DNA of 64,000 nucleotides from positions 64,001-128,000 of the forward strand of contig CAJNDS010000471.1 in assembly GCA_905221605.1 (NCBI GenBank), written 5' to 3'. Made by a program: the position numbers and the translations under genes. Positions within the stretch are counted from its first letter, which is position 1, and every line of letters begins with the position of its first letter. Below the pieces are notes generated by a model. That model worked only from the letters and a program-made list of their open reading frames with translations, did no database searches and was not told where the DNA came from. The stretch comes from Symbiodinium natans (lineage: Eukaryota; Sar; Dinophyceae; Suessiales; Symbiodiniaceae). Shown piece by piece: positions 36,040-48,300 of the stretch.

Positions 36040-37495
36040 GAGGAGAAGAGAGGGAGAGAAAGAGGAGGGGACGAGTGCGAGAGAGGAGGGAGGGAGGGAG
36101 GGAGGGAAGGAAGGAGAGGGAGGGAGGCCAGGCGAGGGGAGGGAAGCGGGTGGGGGAGGCGGTGGGAGAGGGACGGGAGGGAGGGGGGAGCGGGGAGGGC
36201 GGGGAGAGGGAGGGGAGCGGGAGGAGGGGAGGGAGAGGGCGGGGAGAGGGACGGGAGAGGGAGGGGAGCGGGAGGGGAGGGAGGGGAGGGAGGGGAGGGA
36301 GGGGGAGGGAGGAGAGGGAGGGGAGAGGGAGGGGAGAAGAGGGAGGGGGGGAGGGGAGAGGGGAGGAGGGAGAGCGAGGGGACAAGGGAGGGGAGCGGTG
36401 AGAGGGAGAGGGAGTAGAGGGAGGGGGAGGGAGGGGAGAGGGAAGGGGAGGGGGAGGGAGAGGGAGAGGGAGAGGGAGGGCGGGGAGGGGAGGGGAGGGA
36501 GGGGAGGGAGGGGAGGGAGGGGAGGGAGGGAGGGAGGGAGGGGAGGGAGGGGAGGGAGGGGAGGGAGGGGAGGGAGGGGAGGGAGGGGAGGGAGGGGAGG
36601 GAGGGGAGGGAGGGGAGGGGAGGGAGGGGAGGGAGGGGAGGGGAGGGAGGGGAGGGAGGGAGGAGGGAGAGGGAGGGGAGGAGGGAGGGGAGGGAGGGGA
36701 GGGACGGGAGGGGAGGGGGGAGGGGAGGGGAGGGGAGCGGGGGGAGAGGGAGGGGAGAGGGAGGGGAGAGGGGGGGGAGGGAGGGGAGAGGGAGGGGAGC
36801 GGGAGGGGAGGGGAGGGGATGAGGGAGGGGGAGAGGAGGGGGAGAGGGAGGGGAGGGAGAGGGAGGGGAGGCGGAGGGGGGGAGGGGGGAGGGAGGGGAG
36901 GGAGGGGGCAGGGGAGGGAGCGGGAGGGAGGGAGAGGGAGGGGAGGGGGGGAGGGAGGGGAGGGAGGGGGAGGAGGGGAGGGGAGGGAGGGGAGGGCGGG
37001 GCGGGAGGGGGAGGGAGGGGAGGGAGGGGAGGGAGGGGAGGGGGGGAGGGGGGAGGGAGGGGAGGGAGGGGAGGGAGGGGAGGGAGGGGAGGGGGGGGGG
37101 AGGGAGGGGAGGGAGGGGAGGGAGGGGAGGGGAGGGAGGCGAGGGAGGGGAGGGGAGGGAGGGGAGGGAGGGGAGGGAGGGGAGGGAGGGGAGGGGAGGG
37201 AGGGGAGGGAGGGCAGGGCAGGGAGGGAGGGGGGAGGGAGGGGAGGGAGGGGGAGGGGGCAGGGGAGGGAGGGGAGGAGGGGAGGGAGGGGGGAGGGAGG
37301 GGAGGGGGGAGGGAGGGAGGGGGTGAAGGGAGGGGGAGAGGGGTGAAGGACAAAAAAAAACAAAAGGGAGGGGGAGAAGGGAGGGGGAGAAGGGAGGGGG
37401 AGAAGGGAGGGGGAGAAGGGAGGGAGAGAAGGGAGGGAGAGAAGGGAGGGGGAGAAGGGAGGGAGAAGGGAGAGAAAGAGAGAGAGAGAGAGAGA
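35932..37495. repeat. 1.56 kb nearly pure purine tract
   Basis: The plus strand is A/G for over 1.5 kb, with only scattered C or T: (GA)n and (GAGT)n at the left, then GGGA/GGAGGGA units through about 37330, then GGGAGAAGGGAGG units. Frames of 558-594 codons (Pro/Ser/Leu on minus, Gly/Arg/Glu on plus) are artefacts. Such mirror-symmetric homopurine DNA can form triplex (H-DNA) or G-quadruplex structures. Confidence 0.97.
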
Positions 37496-38699
37496 CACAA
37501 AATAAAATTGCATGTCTGTGTTGAGGAAGATGCAAATGGGGTGGGGTTTTGCATGTCATGCACTGGTCGAACGGCCGGCCCGACGGCGATTCGCACCAAG
37601 ATTGTTGGGGTTTATTGCTCCGATGCGTTGCGTTTGTATAGGAAGGTCATGGGATGTTGGGGCATGATGGAACATGGAGCGACATTCACGCTTGCAAGCA
37701 TGGCCGCATCGTCATGCACTCGCATCCTCTGCTGAGCGCACAAAGAGCGGACAGCTCTGCGCAAGCAAGAGAACCCCGTCGTAGCCATATCACCCCACAC
37801 CAGATGAGGGAGGAATGAGAAGTCGAAGGATGCTGGGCAGAAAGGCGGCGACACAGACTTTTGCCATGCAGCCTAGAGCTGGCCAGGCTGACCTGATTTG
37901 ACCTCACTGCATCTCACTGCTTTCTGTTGCCTTACAGCGCAGGTCGCATCATTGGCGCCGTGCGCGCACTTTGGCTGCAGAGGCAACTGTGCCAATCCAG
38001 ATCATGAAAGGCCCCAGATAGTCAGGAGGTCTCCAAACCGCAGCAATCCTTGATCTGGCTCGGCCCCGTGCAGGTGAAGCTCTTGACTTTTGTCGGGAAG
38101 CTAGATCTCTTGGTGAAACATGCACGACCAGAGCAATTGTTGGGACACCTGACGTCTGGCATAATCTGTTCAAGACCTTGCATGTCCTTCTGTCTCTGTC
38201 AGAACTTGTGCATCTCTTTGTGATGAAGGCCACTTCAAGCCCACTTCGCTACAAGATAAAGCAAAGCTCAAGCAGTCAGCATCTCATCATGGAGCGGCCT
38301 GCTGCGCAAAAACTATAGCAGGGGCAGGGACTCTGTGCTAGCGACCACTGCACACGAGACATGTTTGCAGCAAGGTGGAGGCAACGAACCAATCAACCAT
38401 ACTTGCGTACAACAAGCCGAATCACGACAGCGGCTGCAACTCGCCGCAACACGAGCGAAGACGGGGGGCAAGGTAAGACGGGGGCTGCAAGGGAATTGTC
38501 TGCACATTTCTACATGGATGGGCTAATATCCACTGGCCTAAAGCACGGCATCAGTCTTGATGTTCGCAGCTCACAGTAACGCATGTAACACATTCACATT
38601 ACACTTGGAATGTATACATGTCCGAAAGATCAAAGCTGCGGAACAGGCACAGATGTACAGAACCCCGGCTGCCTTTGCCACGGAAGGGCCTCGCCAAGA

Positions 38700-39794
38700 G
38701 CGTGGGCAAAATCAAGCTCAGAAGCTGTGAGAGCTTGGGCTGCTTGGGCTGAGGCTGGAAGCCCTCCTCTCCAGATGGATGTTCCAGCCATCAAGAGCAA
38801 GCCAATACCTGAGTACTCAGGACAGCAAAAAGATGTAAAGGACCATTGTGCATTGCTGACTGCTTGCTGGAAAAGTCTTAGAAAGAGATTTCTCGAGGCC
38901 CGGGCTCACAAAGCCACCCGCAAAAGAAAGCAGGAGATCTTTCACATGAGTGGATTCCAGCTCCTGAAGTGCCAAAGCTGCACCCAGACGACCCCCAAAC
39001 GCATTGCAATCGCCGATCTCTGTTGAGTAGAGACACCCCCGCATCCTGTGATCTGTGGTACATGACCTCATACTCATCAATGCTGGAGACCGTCAAGCCC
39101 GGCAAAGTAGGCACTGCCGGCACTGCCGGCACGGCCGGCACCAGGACCTGCAACACAAAAACTCACCTCCCAACACCATGGCTGAGAAAAATACTCTCGT
39201 GAGTATCATTACCACATCTTCATGGTGGATCATGCGGTTGCGCTTCAAGGCGTTTCGCAGTAAGCGCTCCCACCTACCCCTGACCCAAAACCCGGACCAG
39301 TGCCGATCTAGGTTTAAGTTCGGGATCTGTCCTATTTGGTGGGGGGGAGGTCGGGTTTGGTGGCGGGTTCTGGTTCGCGTTCGGTTGGGGCTGGCGAAGA
39401 TGCGTTTGGATGCATGTGGCACCTCTTCATACGAACTGAGGTCCACAACCACAACTCAAGTCACCCTGCGGCCTTTTCAAAGATGATGGCATCTTAAAGA
39501 AGGAAACATGAAACAACAGCATGAAATCCTGTCTTGTGTCGACAGTTGCGGGATCCTCATCCGAGCACTCATGGCATGTGTTGCTACTCGTTCTTGTCTC
39601 CAGCCTGTGGGCTGACCATGGGAGGCGCAGTCGCCATCGCCACGGCTTGTGTAGTCGTCATGGGCTGCGTGGTCCACTCCGTCCGCTCCTGCACTGAACA
39701 CAACAAAAACAGTGATGAGAGATCGCTGGCACAAAGCGCTGCCGGTTCTAATGAAGCTTTGCCAACCGACGACGAGCTTAACCGAGCATCCTAG
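38700..39794 (+). CDS. Probable 3' exons of a single-pass membrane protein, possibly TSP1-containing
   Basis: The last exon (from an AG at 39603 to a stop at 39792-39794) encodes a clear transmembrane segment (GGAVAIATACVVVMGCVV), then a Cys/basic stop-transfer (HSVRSC) and a polar tail of about 36 residues. Upstream plus-strand pieces fit small exons with AG|G and GC boundaries. One is DHCALLTACWKSLRKRFLE at 38839-38896, with C, C and R.R spacing loosely like a TSP1 core. Another is AWAAW near 38730-38745. A membrane-anchored adhesion protein with TSP1-like modules is a reasonable reading, because TSP1 proteins of apicomplexans are type I membrane proteins, but only the membrane exon is convincing. 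This gene would converge on the minus-strand TSP1 gene. Confidence 0.42.
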
Positions 39795-40209
39795 GCATCC
39801 TGCACCACAACGCATGCATAGCATCCCTTCTGACCAGGAGCATAGAAGCGACAAAAAAGGAAATAGATAAACCACTTTTGAAAGAAGCATAGAAATATGT
39901 GTGGCAGACTTTTAGATACAATGTGACGTGTCCCTTGCGTTATAATGCAACAAGGATTTGGGTGGTAACGTAAAGTACAACTACACTAATAAAGCATACA
40001 CACAAACATACTCGCATGACAACCTATACATCACGCGAATATAGTTCTTGGCTGTGATATTCAGTCAGTTGCTGTAGAGGAGAACCTGCTCCGACCATGA
40101 TACCTTGGTGCGGAACACTTTGTCTGCTCAGACAGCTGTGCTCAGCAAAATGCTACAATACACCCGGCGAGAAAAGTCTAGGGCTGTGATTTCAGTCAGT
40201 GGCCGTGCT

Positions 40210-40880
40210 CCCCTGCCTCACCTCTTACGAGGAGACATGAAAGCTCCTATGTCTCTTCGAGAAAAATGAACATGTCCTCTGCCTCTTAATGGGACATGAC
40301 AGAGCTTCTCCAAAATCATCTCCCTCTCTACCTTGAAACAGGAATGAAAAGAGCTCCTCTACTTTTTGAAAAGAAATTAAAGGGCTCCTTTCCTGGCCTT
40401 TCCTTGTCAAGAAAAAAACTCCTCCAACTTCTAACAAAAGCTGCAGGAATTCTGAATTTCGATCTCTTTCTCAGTCCTCTGCTTCCTGTACGGAAAAGAC
40501 ATGCCTCCACTACTGCCTAACAAGGAATGAAAAACCTGATGGAGGTCCTTTAGCTTTTTCAAAGAGGAGCTCTTGATGGTACGAACGAAGAGTGCTCCTG
40601 CATCTCTTGATAAAACACAAAACTCTTTTGCCACTCACGTTAAAAAACCAAAGGACGTCTACGTCAGTTGAAGGTTCTGGGAATTGCAAGTTCCAAATTC
40701 CGAGAGCTCCGATGTTAGCGAGTCTTACTGTTGGATTTCGGAGTTCATCTACCTGGTCTCTACATTTTCTATAAGCATGAAGAGAGCCTGTCTCTGCATC
40801 CTCATCAGGAGTGAAACAGCGTGACACAGCACCTCTAGCTTTGAATACCAAAACAGAGCAGCTCTTGACCTCATAGGAGC
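40210..40880. repeat. Degenerate tandem repeat, unit about 35-40 bases
   Basis: Variants of ATGAAAAGAGCTCCT followed by CTCTTGAAAAG-like sequence recur from about 40227 (GACATGAAAGCTCCTATG) to about 40870. The region is free of convincing exons. It lies between the 3' ends of the two convergent genes. Confidence 0.55.
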
Positions 40881-41077
40881 AGGAATGAAGTCATGGGCCT
40901 CGTAGCACGGACTTCATCTGTTATTGAGCTCTTTGTTTACAATTCTTGGGCCGCTGAAATCCTTCGCCTCTGAGCTCCAGCCCGTGCAGCCTTAAGATTT
41001 CCATTACTTAATGAAAGCATCCACACCCAATTTGGAGAGGTGCCCAGATCCCAAACTGCCAACATTACATTAATTCC

Positions 41078-41083
41078 CCCTCG

Positions 41084-41120
<37 letters not shown>
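41078..41120. repeat. Poly-C run
   Basis: A C-rich run of about 35 C, with a single G near each edge, lies in the otherwise unassigned 40.9-42.1 kb interval, downstream of the last TSP1 exon seen. Confidence 0.95.
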
Positions 41121-41121
<1 letters not shown>

Positions 41122-42189
41122 CCCAGCCCTTATTTTTCCAGACGACATCATTCACGTTGCTTTTTGCGTCAACGGGGGGAAAAGAAAATGCAAAAGTTCT
41201 TGTGAGTTTTTCTCTCTCATCCTTCATCTTCCCCTTCTCCTTTCTGTCTTTGTCTACTCTTGCCTGGCTGTTCTCAGAAAAAAGCTTGGAAAGACGTTGC
41301 ACTTCCAGAGCGAGGGCCCTCTCTCTCTCGCTCTCTCTCTTTCCACCCTTCCCATCCTCTTTCACTATCCTCGCTCGCAAGGCGAAGACGAGAGGGCTGA
41401 GAAGAAGACAAGAACACAGGAAGCCAGGGCTCTCGTCGCTTGTTTGCTATCACGCCAATGGGTCGTCTAAATGTTGGAGATCATACCAGGCAAGCTCTTA
41501 GAAGATACTCTTCACTGTCTTGCTGCGTGCAATGCAAGCTTATATTGACAGGGTTCGATGCATGCGTGTAGTCTTCATGTGTACGAAAGAGTTCACATAT
41601 AGAAAACATCTTCTGGCTTCTCACAAAGCAAGCTCGTCTAGTACACCCTTCGTTTGCTTGCTGTCATGCGAACCGGTCTTGCAGTTCGGAGATCAAACAA
41701 CGCAAGCTCATGCAGAGAACCTGTAACGCCCCCCTCCCCCCTAGGTCCCGCAGCATGAAAGGAATCCTTGTATGGCGCCCCCCAAAGGGGAGGGCCCCCC
41801 CCCCCCCCCTCGGCACCCGGAGATTCAGGCCCCTGAGTGCTGTTTGACCCAACAACAAAGTGGTAAACAAGAACTCCCGCAAGCTCCGAAGGAGCTAGCT
41901 TTCGTGATAAGCTTGTTAAATGCTTGGTGTCCAACCAAGAAGATGAACTGCCGCAACTTGGCACGTCCTCAACAGTCGGATAACCGCCGTTCGACACCCC
42001 AGGTCCAGGTGGGATCCCGCCTGCACCAGTTGACTTGACAATGCCGATGCAATCTGGTACAGTGAGTATTATGTGGTGCAATGTGGTCCATGCCTTGACC
42101 AGGGACAGCTGCACCGCCTGGCCTGGGCACAACGTGAAAACAGTTGCTGCTCCCTCCCTGGCCAAGGCCAAGGCCAGTGCAGAAGCTCT

Positions 42190-42336
42190 GCTTGAGCATC
42201 GTGTGACAAATGTAGGTATCTGCGGCGTCGCCGCTTGCCTCCTGATTCTAGGGAGTCGGACAAAGAGATTCGGCGCGATCGCAAACCAGGTTAGGCCCCT
42301 ACCTCTGCCGCAGGTCTTGCTGCAGTCGCCCCAATC
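42190..42336 (-). CDS. TSP1 repeat: core exon and following R-rich exon
   Basis: Exon 42303-42336 encodes DWGDCSKTCGR and ends in a strong donor (G|GTAGGG). The next exon starts at 42241 after CAG and completes the glycine, continuing GKRRRRR, so the core reads CSKTCGRG then GKRRRRR. This is the most canonical CS..CG.G module of the array and the last one I can place. Its 3' limit is uncertain. Confidence 0.85.
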
Positions 42337-45300
42337 CTGTGCTGCCACCAGGAAACACTGAAGAAAACGATAAGAGCTAGCAGCGACGAGTTTGTATGCT
42401 TGACCACCCTCTTCTCCTGCCAACTTGCCCACGTGCAATACAAGTTGCCTGGGTTGCAAGGATTTGCGCGACCACGAAGCATCACGAGCCTAAACGGCAT
42501 CACGCACGAACTCACGAAGCCAAGCAGCTGCTGCAGGATCGAGGGCATCTGCCCACCTTGTCGGGCTCACGGTAGCTCTTTTCCCAGCCCTTCCCAACAT
42601 TTCCCAACTCAAGAGATCTCAAGAGCTGAAGCCTCTCGAACAGCCATGTGGTCGCACGGTCTGCCGCCGTTTGAAGCATATCCTGGCAACGTTCCAATCT
42701 GAATCCACCGGCTGCTTTGGCAGAGGCTGCACAGCTGGCTTGTGAGTTCTGTTAATCATGTCAGTTACCTGTATGCTCCTGTGTCTATTTGCAAGTGAAG
42801 GAGAAAGGACGACAATGAAGGTGGTTTCCGTGGCGCCGGGCACAGCAATGCACGAGCATTCGGTTCAATTTCCTGTCGTCTAAGGGTGTGACTCAGAATA
42901 GTCCGAAAGCGAGTTTGTTCTCCATCACATTTGCTGCCTGAAACGCACAGGTGCACAAAGCCTCACGTCATGTGCCCTCGTGTAACTTGTGTGCTAAGCT
43001 CCTGAGTGCCAGGCACAAACCCCATTCTTGCCAGTGTCCGACTTCGCAGTCCACAGGCAAGTTCCCACCGCTGCAGAGATGACGATTCTGAGTATTTCAA
43101 AGCTCATGCGCCCTAAAGAAGAGAGGAAAGAAGCCATAAATAAGCCATGGAGGAACGGTCACAGTCTCTGAGTCTGTGAGTCTCTGAGTCTCTGGGGCCG
43201 CTTCGCATTCGTGGACTTCCGAGAGAGCCGCTAGGCACCCTCGCCCTCCGTGGGAAGCGCCTTGTGGATGCTAACCATACTACTCAATCTTGAACGGCGT
43301 CGTTGTTGCAGTACTGTACTGCGTTGTTGCCGAGCTTGCGGCGCTGCACAACCACACGGGTGCGCCTCTGAACTCCGCCATCACAGACAGCTGTGCACCT
43401 TCGGGCTTGGCTGATGACAGGACTGGCGGCGGGTTAGATGCTTTTGGAGGGAACCATTCCCTTGCCCTCCCTTCCCCCTCGCCCTCGGAAAGCCCATAAA
43501 TGCGGAGCGGGTTCCTGAGCACCACCATCCTCGAAACACCATAGGGAAACTGGAGTTCTTTTGGACTGCCAGGCTTAGCTGGTGTGTGGCCCATCTTCCA
43601 TGTGGTTGAGACATCCTTCCACCGACCTTCTGCGATGGCAAGCGGCAAGGGAACCCGTACAAGCCTCTCAACACGGTACGAGTGGGGGCCGCCACACGCG
43701 GCATGTTGGTTGCTTGGGGGGCGGGGAGGGGGGAGGTAAAGGAAAAGTAACAAGACAAATGAGCAACTACCTGACCGAATGATCCAGCGTCCAAAAGTCC
43801 TGAGCGTAGTGGAACAGTCTGCCTTTCCGGCCCGCGAACCTTAAAAGTGTTGAAGCACATAATGCCGGACAATCAGCCAGCTTGAGATACTCGCAGGATC
43901 TCGGCTCAAACCAGTTGGTACATTCCACATCTTTTCGCAGTATGTTGTACGAAGAGGCGAAGACGCAGGAAACGCCACTGTTTGGGCATGGACGCAATAT
44001 GAATGACGTTCTTATCCCTCCCACTCCGAACAACAGGAAAAGTGCCGAAAACACCGCGGCAATCTACGGCCCAACTAGCAACTACGAACTACCAACTACT
44101 TCTAACAACTAACAACTGACTACGAATTACTTACCACTAACCACAGACCAATAACTACTAACTACCAACAAACTACTAAATACTAAACGCTAACTACTAC
44201 GTCCTACTGACCACTTATACCACTTGCAGCTTTCCACTTACAGCTTACCCCATACTACTTACGACTTATCATTTACTACTTACCACTTAACACGTACATT
44301 CCGCCACTTACCTTCTGCTACTTACCACTAACTGCTTACTACTTAAGACTTACTACTTACTACTTAAAACTTACTTACTAATTACAACTTACAACTTTCA
44401 ACTTTCAACTTCCTACTTCCTACTTCCTACTTACTACTTACTACTTACTACTGACTACGTACTACGTACTACTGACTACTCACTACTCACTACTCACTAC
44501 TCACTACTTGCTACTTGCTACTTCCTACATACAACTTACACTTTACAACTTACAACTTACAACTTACTACTTACAAATTACAACTTACAACTTACAACTT
44601 GCAACTTACTACGTACTACTACTTACTACTTACTACTTACTACTTACTACTTGCTACTTACTACTCATTACTTACTACTCATTACTTACTACTTACTACT
44701 TACTACTTACTACTTACTACTTACTACTTACTACTTACTACTTTCTACTTGCTACTTGCTACTTACTACGTACTACGTACTACTTACTACTTACTACTCA
44801 TTACTTACTACTTACTACTTGCTACTTACTACTTACTACGTACTACTTACTACGTACTACTTACTACGTACTACCTCCTACTTCCTACTTCCTACTTCCT
44901 ACTTCCTACTTCCTACTTCCTACTTCCTACTTCCTACTTCCTGCGTACTACTTACTGCCTGCTACTTACTGACTACGTACTACTTACTACTTGCTACTTG
45001 CTAGTTGCTACTTGCTACTTGCTGCTTCCTGCTTCCTACTTTCTACCAACTACTAGGACAACGGGTCCTGGGTTGCCGTGGACGTTCTTTGAAGGGGAAT
45101 GTGCGTTTTACTCGGGTTTTCACACGATTCTTGAAAGAAACAGTCTTCAAAATGTACCAATAAACTACTTGACTTTCTTTCTTTTTGCTGCTTGGTTCTT
45201 ACTGTTACATCGTGTTTCGGTTTCTGAAATAGACTGTGTTAACCCGGAGCCTAGTCCCTTAGTATGTTTTACAAAGAGGCGAAAACGCTGTAAATACCAG

Positions 45301-48300
45301 TGTTCTCATGGACGCTTGTGACAGCTTTTCTTTTTCCACATCCTTGAGCAGTATGTTGTACAACGAAGCGAAAACACAGTAAATACCAGTGTTTTGGGCA
45401 TCGTCGCAATTGGCATGGACGCTTGTGATAACGTGTCCTGCTCCTTGCGCAGAATATTGTACAAGAGGCGAAAACGCGGTAAATACCAGTGTTTTGTGCA
45501 TGGACGCAATATGAATGACGTTCTTATCCCCCCCTCCCCCCAAAGCCGAACAAAGGAAAAGTGCAGGAAACACCGGAAAGATGCAGGAAACACTGCGGCA
45601 AACCCAGGGCACGTGGCCCAACCACTCACCACCACTACCACTACCACGACAACGACTACTTCTACGACTACTACTATGACAACGACTACGACTACGACTA
45701 CGCTACTATCTACTAACTACTAACTACTAACTACTAGCTACTAACTACTAACTACTAACTACGAACTACTAACTACTAACTACTAGCTACTAACTACTAA
45801 CTACTAACTTCTAACTACCAACCACGAACTATTAACTACTAACTACTAACTACTAATTACTAACTACTGTTTACTAACTACTGAACGACTACTGACTACT
45901 GACTACTGACTACTGACTACTGACTACTGACTACTGACTACTGACTACTGACTACTGACTACTGGGTACTGGGTACTGGGTACTGGGTACTGGCTACTAC
46001 TTACTACTGGCTACTGGCTACTGGCCACTGGCTACTGGCTACTGGCTACTGACCTCGAGCCATGCCCCCTCCCGACAGAACAACAGACATGCACCTTTTC
46101 CTTCCCTTACCTGCTTTGGCCGTGGCTGGCTATGGGCGACAGCCCCGTTGCAACCATGATGCAATGGCTGGAAAAATCCCTCGCCCCTGCCTACTCCAGT
46201 GTGCCCACCTTGGATGGACATGATTTTGTTCCAAAATCCACAGGCTGTAGATAAAGCGCAAGCTTGGAGCAAGGCTCACCCACGACACAATCGACGGGAT
46301 GGTCTTTCCGACAGCCCTGGGACAGAAGCAGTGCAAGCAGCGCTCAATTGCACTATAAGCTGAGGCTTCCCAGAGGCAACACATATTCAAACATCATACA
46401 TGGTTTGGCACCATGTAATGATGGCAGCGCAGGGAAGTTGAAGTTGATGTAGCTGCTCAAGGACAGCCGAATATGAAGCAAATCAAAATGAATCAGTAAA
46501 CAGCGCGCAAGGCAATGAATCTGGCGGTGAGCAGCCGAGTTCCAATTTAAGTACTGACCCTGGACACATGGAACCAGTATGTTGTACGTCTTGCTGTGCG
46601 CGCTACAGAAGCACCTTGGCCGGTGGACCAACACAGGTTGAGCACATCCAGTTCACGCGACAAACAACTCTCAACATCTCCCAAATCCAACCAGCGGAGA
46701 CCCGATGGGTCATCGACAAGTTGAAACTGACATTATTCGCAAAAAGTGCAAAGACAACTATTTCACAGCTACTTTCGCAAACTTTCGCGGGGCCCAATAA
46801 CGTTTATCGAATCTCAGCATGTTACACACATGCCATGCTTTGTAAAGCGCTGGGGTTCGCGTTTACGGTTTCGGAATAAGCGGCTTGTTGGCTGGTCGCT
46901 TCTTGCCACGGCTCATCTGTGCAGGCTGCTCTCAGGTATGTATGCCATCCGCCAACCACTGGACGAATACTGCCTGTATGTGCATGGCCTCACGAACAAG
47001 ACGACATGAATTGCCCACGGTCGACCCGTTCTGGTTGCTCCTAACTTTCCTCGGAGCTGCCAGAGACTGCAAGGCGATCTTTCATTTCGGCCAACAAATG
47101 TCAACAACTTTGCGAACGAACAGAGAAGGATGCACGAAAGCTTGGAACATAAATCTGCATACATGGCCCAAAAAGATAGATGAACGAAGAGGCGACCGTG
47201 AACACTGTGAACACCATTGAAAGCGGCTATCAGACATCAAGACCAGTGGTGGTCACGTGAAAACAGCGAAGACACACAGGAAAGACCGTGGCCATAGATT
47301 CAAAGGTCAGTCTGAGAGCCCACGGAAACCAATTGCAGCTACGTTCACTCTCTCCAAGCTCCAATGTTGGAGCCTTCGCTCGATTCTGAATGTAACCTTT
47401 AACCAGGACACAAGTGATTTAGAAGACTTCAGGACCATGCCAAGCCTGCCGTCGCTTGGTTTTACTGCTTTTATGGTGGCGTGCCACAAAACGGACTATG
47501 AGTGAAGACTAGTGAGACAATTCAGCGAAACAGAATAGTGCAGGAGACAGGCATGAACGCATGCTCTTCACACTTTGTTCGCTAACGGTTATTGTCGGAG
47601 CGAAGTCCTTCGGGCAAGCAGCAGCATTGGTCTGGCGGTCAGCGATTCTGAACGCATTTCACACGGAGACGTCCGCAGCATGTCGTTTCCGATTTGAAGG
47701 CTGTCATTTCCAGCACCTGCTGCAGTATCACCGACATCCCAACAGTTTAAAGTTGTTTACAATTGAAAGAACAAGTCGGGCCATGATGGTCTGTTTCCGG
47801 GGCCCCAAAAACCACCTACCCACCCAACTTTCTGAGGATCAGGAACTTGATGTAAGAGGCTTGCCCGAAGGCACACACCCTCTACGCGGCGCTTTCACGT
47901 CACGGAGACCCAAGAAATGGGCTGATGAGCATGCGCCAGGAACACTTTGAGTCCTGAGCCTCGTGATCTTAGAGACACGAGCGCCAAGATTAAAAGACAT
48001 CGTCACCAAGCATCCATGTATTGCTTCAGCACATCACGCGATTCCTTGTATTGCTTCTATGGCCTTGTCTTGCTAGATCAATGCAGAGTCTTTGCACAAC
48101 GGAATAAACAAGCCGGGCTGACAGCTGGGCGATGATGTCCAAACTTTGGGTTGCACGGGCGCAACCTGAGTCTACAAGTGTTCAACACATGCGCAGATGC
48201 GCAAGCTCTTCGATTTGCTTCGATTTTGCAAGCCGTCGATGCTTAGCTTCAAGGCTCCTTCGCTGCACCATTGCACCAACTGCCATGTCCCAAACCATAG

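Noticed and set aside
35771-37735. Open frames of 558-594 codons on the minus strand and 582 on the plus strand
   Set aside because: They are translations of a homopurine/homopyrimidine repeat (Pro/Ser/Leu or Gly/Arg/Glu only) and are open in all frames for that reason.
44508-45321. Leu/Thr/Tyr-rich frames up to 268 codons
   Set aside because: Generated by the 7-base CTACTTA repeats.
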